Shown here: positions 59,398-64,000 of the stretch, piece by piece | Numbering within the stretch: position 1 is the first letter of the stretch | Layout: every line of letters starts with the position of its first letter | Origin: Erythrobacter sp. SCSIO 43205 | Lineage (GTDB): Bacteria; Pseudomonadota; Alphaproteobacteria; Sphingomonadales; Sphingomonadaceae | Assembly (NCBI RefSeq): GCF_019904235.1 | Contig: NZ_CP063202.1 | Span: forward strand, 2,976,001-3,040,000 | DNA length: 64,000 bases | Direction of reading: 5' to 3' | The notes under the pieces: model-generated | What the model was told of the DNA's origin: nothing | What the model saw: the letters and a program-made list of their open reading frames with translations, nothing else | Database searches by the model: none | Position numbers and translations under genes: made by a program

Positions 59398-60049
59398 GAT
59401 TGGCAATCGACTTATCGATCATCAGGAGTTCGGGCGCATTGGCGGGAAGTTTCGCGCTGAGCGATGCGCGGGTGTTCTGCATATCGAATAACAGTTCGCG
59501 CTGTGCCTCATCGCGGATCAGGCTTTCGATCCAGCCCACTGCGACAATCCGCGTGCCACTGGTCACGGGCCTTACTTCGTGGATGCTGGTCGAGGGGTAT
59601 AAGATAAGATGGCCCGGTGCCTCTTTGATACTCTGGGTCATGCCAGCGGTCTGCACCACCAATTCACCGCCCTCATAACTCGCAGGGTCGCTTAGAAAGA
59701 GGGTGAAAGAGACATCGGTGCGCATTTGGCCGTCGCCCTTCCCCATCAAAGCATTGTCGATATGCGCGCCGTAATGCCCGCCTCCTTGCGTCTTGCTCAC
59801 CAGTAGCTTGGAATGGCGACGCGGGCGCACGGCGGCCTTTACCACCGGGTTTTCCATAATGAGCGGCGTCAACATCTGGCCAAGCGCCCGGCCCGCAGGG
59901 CTTGCCATGATCGCCTGTTCGTTATCCTTCACCCGCGCTGCCACCTTGCCAGCGGTTTTGCGCCCGTCCTGCCAGTCGAGCTTTTCAATCGCCTGATCGA
60001 TCTCGGCCAGTTTGTCCGCGTCAGAAATGGCTTCGATGCTGAGGATCAT
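59372..60049 (-). CDS. PiuC-type Fe(II)/2-oxoglutarate-dependent hydroxylase (PKHD-type)
   Basis: A 225-residue PKHD-type hydroxylase. The iron ligands are HID in YGAHIDNALMG and His in SIHEVRPVTSGTR, with the 2-oxoglutarate-binding Arg in the latter. RPRRHSKLLVSKTQGGGHYG and FTLFLSDPASYEGGELVV (landmarks) are typical of PiuC, often encoded beside TonB siderophore receptors and iron regulated. The start at 60049 gives MILSIEAISD; an earlier ATG adds an atypical segment. Confidence 0.9.
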   Translation of the reverse strand: MILSIEAISDADKLAEIDQAIEKLDWQDGRKTAGKVAARVKDNEQAIMASPAGRALGQMLTPLIMENPVVKAAVRPRRHSKLLVSKTQGGGHYGAHIDNALMGKGDGQMRTDVSFTLFLSDPASYEGGELVVQTAGMTQSIKEAPGHLILYPSTSIHEVRPVTSGTRIVAVGWIESLIRDEAQRELLFDMQNTRASLSAKLPANAPELLMIDKSIANLMRMWAEV

Positions 60050-60058
60050 AAAAGGCTC

Positions 60059-60083
60059 TTGATAATCGTTTGCAAAAGAATGT
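60059..60083. promoter_or_regulatory. Weak Fur-like site between piuC and the lipoprotein gene
   Basis: TTGATAATCGTTTGCAAAAGAATG carries one good Fur half site (GATAAT) and a poor second half. Its place between two divergent iron-linked genes makes it plausible; the sequence match alone is weak. Confidence 0.35.
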
Positions 60084-60131
60084 TGATCGCTTATGTCACC
60101 GAACAAACACGTTCAACCGGAGCAGTAAGTG

Positions 60132-60974
60132 ATGAAAGTCGAATTGAAAACCTGGACACAGCTTGGCGTTGCAACCGCTTTGGCTGGCCTCACTCTCGCG
60201 GGCTGCTCAGGCGAGGCTGGAGAAGGCGGCGACGCGGGTGAAAGCGCAGCGATGCAGCAGGCTGGTGAAGCCGGCGAAGGAGAAGGCGGCGAAGGCGGTG
60301 AAGGTTCCCGTGGCGAGGGCGGCGAAGGAGGCGTTGATGTCGCGGCAGCTGGCAATGATCCGGTGACCTACACATCCGCGCTTGCGGTGGCAGAAGCTCA
60401 TGTGATCGCCGCGCGCGATGCTTATGCAGCGGGCAAGACACAGGCTGGCGCTGAAATGTTTGCGCATCCCGTGTCCGAGGTGCTGCTTGAGCTTCAACCC
60501 GTGTTTGATGCGCAGGGTGTTGAAGATATGTCGCCGCTCTTCGCAGGTGCGTCCGAGGCGGCGCTTTCGGGTGTGGATGCAAGTGAAATTGCAAAACAAG
60601 CCGACATCATCATCGCCGCCCTTCGCGATGCGGAAGCAAAGGCTCCGCAATCTGACAAAAGTGCAGGAACGATTGCTGCTGGCGTAGTCGCCGACCAGAT
60701 CGAGCGAGCTGTCGCCATGTACGCGCAGGCGAGCGAAAGCACGCAATATGGCCCCTATCTTGATGGTTATGGCTATTACAAAACGGCGGCGAGCACTTTT
60801 GAACGATCTGCTGAGGCAATTCGCAGCGAAGATGCCAAGCTTGCCACCAGCATTGAGAAAGCTCTTGCGCTGCTCGCTACAGCCTATCCAAGCGTCACGC
60901 GGCCTGAAAATCTGGACGCGAACCAGGGCGAACTATCGGGTGCTTCGGCCTCGGTTATGCTTGCGGCGAGTTGA
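60132..60974 (+). CDS. Lipoprotein with Gly/Glu-rich linker
   Basis: A 280-residue protein with a lipobox (LAGC, Cys about 25). Residues about 26-70 are a low-complexity Gly-Glu-Ala repeat (GEGGEGGEGSRGEGGEGG). The rest (about 75-275) is an alanine-rich helical domain with AEAHVIAARDAY, MFAHPVSEVLLEL and YGPYLDGYGYYK. The helical layout with His/Glu pairs recalls imelysin- or EfeM-like iron proteins, but I cannot assign it. It diverges from the PiuC gene, 82 bases away, with a GGAG site. Confidence 0.7.
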   Translation: MKVELKTWTQLGVATALAGLTLAGCSGEAGEGGDAGESAAMQQAGEAGEGEGGEGGEGSRGEGGEGGVDVAAAGNDPVTYTSALAVAEAHVIAARDAYAAGKTQAGAEMFAHPVSEVLLELQPVFDAQGVEDMSPLFAGASEAALSGVDASEIAKQADIIIAALRDAEAKAPQSDKSAGTIAAGVVADQIERAVAMYAQASESTQYGPYLDGYGYYKTAASTFERSAEAIRSEDAKLATSIEKALALLATAYPSVTRPENLDANQGELSGASASVMLAAS

Positions 60975-61049
60975 TCGAAGGCAAAAGAGCGCGAGCGCGG
61001 CCCCCATCTGGTCTTTTATTCGTAAGCTTAAGCGGGCATAGGCACAGCC

Positions 61050-62333
61050 ATGCATGATATTCGCTTAATCCGAGAGAACCCGGAACAATTCGACGCTGGC
61101 CTTGCACGCCGAGGCGCTGAGCCGGCTGCGCGACGCATCCTTGCGATTGACGAAGAGCGCCGCGCTCTGACGACGAAGCTGCAAGAGATGCAGTCGCGCC
61201 GCAACGAAGCCTCCAAGGCGATTGGCCAAGCCATGGGCCAAGGCGACACCGACAAGGCCGAGGCGCTGAAAGCCGAAGTTGCGCAGATCAAGACCGATAT
61301 GCCGACGCTTGAGGCTGAGGAGAAGGCGCTGGGGGAAAAGCTGCAAGACGCTTTGGCGCGCCTCCCTAACCTGCCGTTTGACGATGTTCCTGATGGGGAT
61401 GACGAGGCGGGCAATGTCGAGATCGCCACTTGGGGCACAAAACCAAGCTTTGATTTCGAGCCCAAGGAACACGCCGATATTGCGCCTGCGCTCGGCATGG
61501 ACTTTGAGACAGGCGCGCTGATTTCTGGCGCGCGTTTCACTTTCCTGAGGGGGCACATGGCGCGGCTCCACCGCGCTTTGGGTCAGTTCATGATCGACCG
61601 TCAGGTGAGCGTTTACGGCTACACCGAATGCGCGCCGCCCGTGCTCGTCAAAGACGAGGCGATGTATGGCACCGACAAGCTTCCCAAATTTGCCGAGGAC
61701 AGCTTTCGCACCACCGATGATCGCTGGTTGATCCCAACGTCTGAAGTCTCGCTGACTGCAAGCGTCATGGGCCAGCTGCTCGACGAAAGCGCCCTGCCCT
61801 TGCGCATGACTGCGCTTACCCAGTGCTTTCGCTCCGAAGCGGGCGCTGCGGGGCGCGATACGCGCGGTTTCATCCGCCAGCACCAGTTTGAAAAATGCGA
61901 GCTGGTGAGCGTAGTCAAACCTGAGGAATCCGAGGCGGAACACGAGCGCATGACGCGCGCGGCCGAAGACGTGCTCGAAGCGCTTCACCTGCCCTATCGC
62001 AAGATGCTGCTGTGCACCGGCGACATGGGCTTTGGTGCGCGCAAGACCTATGACCTTGAGGTGTGGCTGCCGGGGCAAGGCGCCTATCGCGAAATCAGCT
62101 CGTGCTCGAACACGGGCGATTTCCAATCGCGGCGCATGAATGCGCGCTACCGCGTGGCGGGCGAGAAGAAGAAGACCGAATACGTCCACACGCTAAACGG
62201 TTCAGGCCTTGCCGTGGGCCGCACTCTTGTTGCGGTGATCGAGAATTACCAGCAAGCCGACGGCAGCGTTCTGGTGCCGGAAGCGCTCGCCCCATATATG
62301 GGCGGCATCACCAAGCTGGAGCCGATGTCCTGA
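61050..62333 (+). CDS. serS: Seryl-tRNA synthetase
   Basis: A 427-residue class II aminoacyl-tRNA synthetase. The N-terminal arm (about 1-105) is an antiparallel coiled coil that grips the tRNA long arm. The catalytic core has motif 2 ([28 protein letters not shown], cited as [14 protein letters not shown]), [21 protein letters not shown] (landmark) and motif 3 ([18 protein letters not shown]). Its TGA stop overlaps the surE start by one base (TGATG). Confidence 0.97.
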   Translation: MHDIRLIRENPEQFDAGLARRGAEPAARRILAIDEERRALTTKLQEMQSRRNEASKAIGQAMGQGDTDKAEALKAEVAQIKTDMPTLEAEEKALGEKLQDALARLPNLPFDDVPDGDDEAGNVEIATWGTKPSFDFEPKEHADIAPALGMDFETGALISGARFTFLRGHMARLHRALGQFMIDRQVSVYGYTECAPPVLVKDEAMYGTDKLPKFAEDSFRTTDDRWLIPTSEVSLTASVMGQLLDESALPLRMTALTQCFRSEAGAAGRDTRGFIRQHQFEKCELVSVVKPEESEAEHERMTRAAEDVLEALHLPYRKMLLCTGDMGFGARKTYDLEVWLPGQGAYREISSCSNTGDFQSRRMNARYRVAGEKKKTEYVHTLNGSGLAVGRTLVAVIENYQQADGSVLVPEALAPYMGGITKLEPMS

Positions 62334-63088
62334 TGCGCATTCTCCTGACCAATGACGATGGCATCCGTGCACCCGGCCTTGCCGTTCTGGAGAAAATCGC
62401 AGCGCAGTTTTCCGATGATGTCTGGGTGTGTGCACCGTCTGAAGAGCAATCGGGTGCAGGCCACTCCTTGACGCTTAATCATCCCGTGCGGCTGCAAAAG
62501 TTTGGCGAACGGCGCTTTGCCGTCACGGGCACTCCCACTGACAGCGTCACCATGGGCCTTCGTCAGGTGCTCGACAGCCCGCCCGATCTCATCTTGTCAG
62601 GCGTCAATCGCGGCGCGAACTTGGGAGATGATGTGACCTATTCAGGCACCGCCTCTGCCGCAATGGAAGGCGCGCTCGCGGGGATCCGCGCGATTGCTCT
62701 GTCACAGGTGATTTCACCCGAAACGCGCGGGACCGATCACGAATTTGCTCAAGCGCTTGAATGGGCTCCCAAAGTCATTGAGCCTTTGATTGATGCGCCC
62801 TTTGGCAATCGCACGTTCCTGAACGTCAATTTCCCGCCCAAAGGTGCGCAAGGCATCCGCGTCACCCGGCAAGGCTTTCACGATTATTCGCGCGGCAGCG
62901 TTGTCGAAGGCACTGATCCGCGCGGGCTTCGCTATTTCTGGTTCGGGCTCCACCCGATTGAGCACACGCTTGATCACGGGACTGATCTGGAAGCGATTGA
63001 TGACCGCTATGTCACTGTAACCCCGCTGCAACTCGACTTGACGCATTACCCCACAATCGACACTCTCGCTGGCCGGTTCGCAGGGTAA
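62333..63088 (+). CDS. surE: 5'/3'-nucleotidase SurE
   Basis: A 251-residue metal-dependent nucleotidase. [16 protein letters not shown] holds the metal-binding DD, followed by APSEEQSGAGHSLTL, GTPTDSVTMGLRQVL and LSGVNRGANLGDDVTYSGT. The start overlaps the serS stop, which implies coupling. SurE removes phosphate from nucleotides in stress and stationary phase. In many proteobacteria pcm follows; here a potassium channel gene does. Confidence 0.96.
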   Translation: MRILLTNDDGIRAPGLAVLEKIAAQFSDDVWVCAPSEEQSGAGHSLTLNHPVRLQKFGERRFAVTGTPTDSVTMGLRQVLDSPPDLILSGVNRGANLGDDVTYSGTASAAMEGALAGIRAIALSQVISPETRGTDHEFAQALEWAPKVIEPLIDAPFGNRTFLNVNFPPKGAQGIRVTRQGFHDYSRGSVVEGTDPRGLRYFWFGLHPIEHTLDHGTDLEAIDDRYVTVTPLQLDLTHYPTIDTLAGRFAG

Positions 63089-63099
63089 AGCACACGCAC

Positions 63100-64000
63100 A
63101 TGGCTCAACGGGATACCAAAGGTTTTTTGACGCGCCATCCGGAGCTCAAAACCGCGCAGAAGTTTGACAAGCAACGCGGCGTTCACCCGGTGCAAAAACG
63201 GATGCAGCCGCTTCGCCGCGCTGTAGGCCTGCCGGTTTGGGCGGACGTGTTTCTGCGCCTCGGTGCAGCACTGGGTCTGATTTTCATCGTTGTGATGATC
63301 CATTGGTTCGACCGCGAGGGGTTGGTCGACAATGTCGATGGGCACGTCAGCTTTCTCGATATTGTCTATTTCACCATGATTTCGATCACGACGACCGGCT
63401 TTGGCGATATTGCGCCCGTCTCAGACAGCGCGCGGTTCAAAGAAGCGGTGATCGTCACACCGATCCGCTTTCTGGTTTTCTTTATCTTCGTAGGCACCGC
63501 CTACAATTTCATTATCAAACGCAGCTGGGAGAAATGGCGCATGGCCCGCATTCAGGAAAAGCTCTCTGACCATGTGGTTGTCCTTGGCTACGGCGTATCT
63601 GGCTCACAGAGCGTCGAGGAATTGATCGAGCGCGGTACGCCCGCAGACAAGATTGTCGTGGTCGACCCAAGCGATGACCGCTTGCGCGAAGCAGAAAAGC
63701 TTGGCGTCAATGTGCTTGCAGCGGACGCGACGCGTGATGAAACCTTGAAAGCGGCGCGCATTTCAACTGCGAAAAATGTGCTTGTCTCGGCAGGGCGCGA
63801 TGACACTTCGATCCTGATCGTGCTTACCGTTCGCCATCTTGCGCCCGAAGTCCCGATCAGCGTGGTGGTGCGCGCTGATGATAACGAGTTGCTGGCACGA
63901 CAGGCTGGCGCGGACAATGTCATCAATCCGGTCCGCTTTACCGGGCTCCTGCTTGCAGGCTCTGCCAATGGCCCACACATCGCCGACTACCTTGCGGACC
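63100..64000 (+). CDS. Potassium channel protein with RCK (TrkA-N) domain, partial
   Basis: About 300 codons are present; the gene runs off the right edge. Two membrane segments (about 57-75 and 127-143) flank a pore loop with the filter TTTGFGDI (about 100). The cytoplasmic RCK domain (from about 165) has the Rossmann motif VLGYGVSGSQSVEEL and VVVDPSDDRL. This is the two-segment plus RCK layout of MthK-like channels. It starts 11 bases after surE. Confidence 0.88.
   Translation, partial: MAQRDTKGFLTRHPELKTAQKFDKQRGVHPVQKRMQPLRRAVGLPVWADVFLRLGAALGLIFIVVMIHWFDREGLVDNVDGHVSFLDIVYFTMISITTTGFGDIAPVSDSARFKEAVIVTPIRFLVFFIFVGTAYNFIIKRSWEKWRMARIQEKLSDHVVVLGYGVSGSQSVEELIERGTPADKIVVVDPSDDRLREAEKLGVNVLAADATRDETLKAARISTAKNVLVSAGRDDTSILIVLTVRHLAPEVPISVVVRADDNELLARQAGADNVINPVRFTGLLLAGSANGPHIADYLAD

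Noticed and set aside
1..64000. CRISPR array or complete prophage
   Set aside because: No regularly spaced repeats were seen and, apart from two integrases, no phage structural genes are present.

Overview
The window looks like chromosomal DNA from an alphaproteobacterium of the order Sphingomonadales, most likely an Erythrobacteraceae-type marine bacterium. The evidence is a GcrA cell-cycle regulator, the alphaproteobacterial F1-ATPase inhibitor (zeta) subunit, a CrtW/CrtZ carotenoid pair, HWE-family histidine kinases including a bacteriophytochrome, a phage-shock operon of the PspF/A/B/C type, GC-rich coding sequence and short palindromic intergenic repeats. The species cannot be named from the sequence alone.

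Layout. 1-6340: a truncated DUF885-like lipoprotein, an M1 peptidase, tRNA-Ser(CGA), hspQ, an ABC-2 permease, gcrA, and DUF1993 and DUF481 proteins. 6341-9598: ahpC-ahpF behind an OxyR-like tetramer site, then a SAM-dependent methyltransferase. 9599-26783, minus strand: the translation/transcription cluster rimP-nusA-ylxR-infB ... rbfA ... truB-rpsO-pnp. It is split by unrelated genes (thioesterase, DUF1697, a small secreted protein, yceI, an AbgT-type transporter, tdk, an M50 protease, glpD) and peppered with palindromic repeats, one of them inside truB. 26787-28211: two PilZ proteins and a small membrane protein.

28348-33159: the most unusual region. pspF diverges from a sigma-54 operon that encodes a 55-residue leader protein, PspA (with a long open frame fused upstream), PspB, PspC and then five more small single-pass membrane proteins. 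All five carry the PspB-type coiled-coil motif (ERI-x2-LE-x-I). Overlapping start/stop codons tie the array into one translationally coupled unit, so the envelope-stress module appears to have been expanded by tandem duplication.

33188-42238: sufE, ybaN, a thioesterase-crtW-crtZ operon, leuC/leuD around a small membrane protein, a quinone oxidoreductase, zeta/bolA/grxD and a Nudix hydrolase. 42350-45551: a collapsed integration locus with tRNA-Leu(CAG), two unrelated tyrosine integrases pointing at each other, a decayed gene and the 3' half of a CAU-anticodon tRNA. 45757-53184: a signalling island with a CheB-CheR-PAS-HWE kinase and its response regulator, a divergent bacteriophytochrome HWE kinase with its own receiver domain, and another response regulator. 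53452-60974: iron-linked genes (TonB receptor with a strong Fur box, DUF6607-like protein, PiuC-type hydroxylase, a lipoprotein) around a sodium:solute symporter with its DUF3311 partner. 61050-64000: serS, surE and the start of a potassium channel gene.
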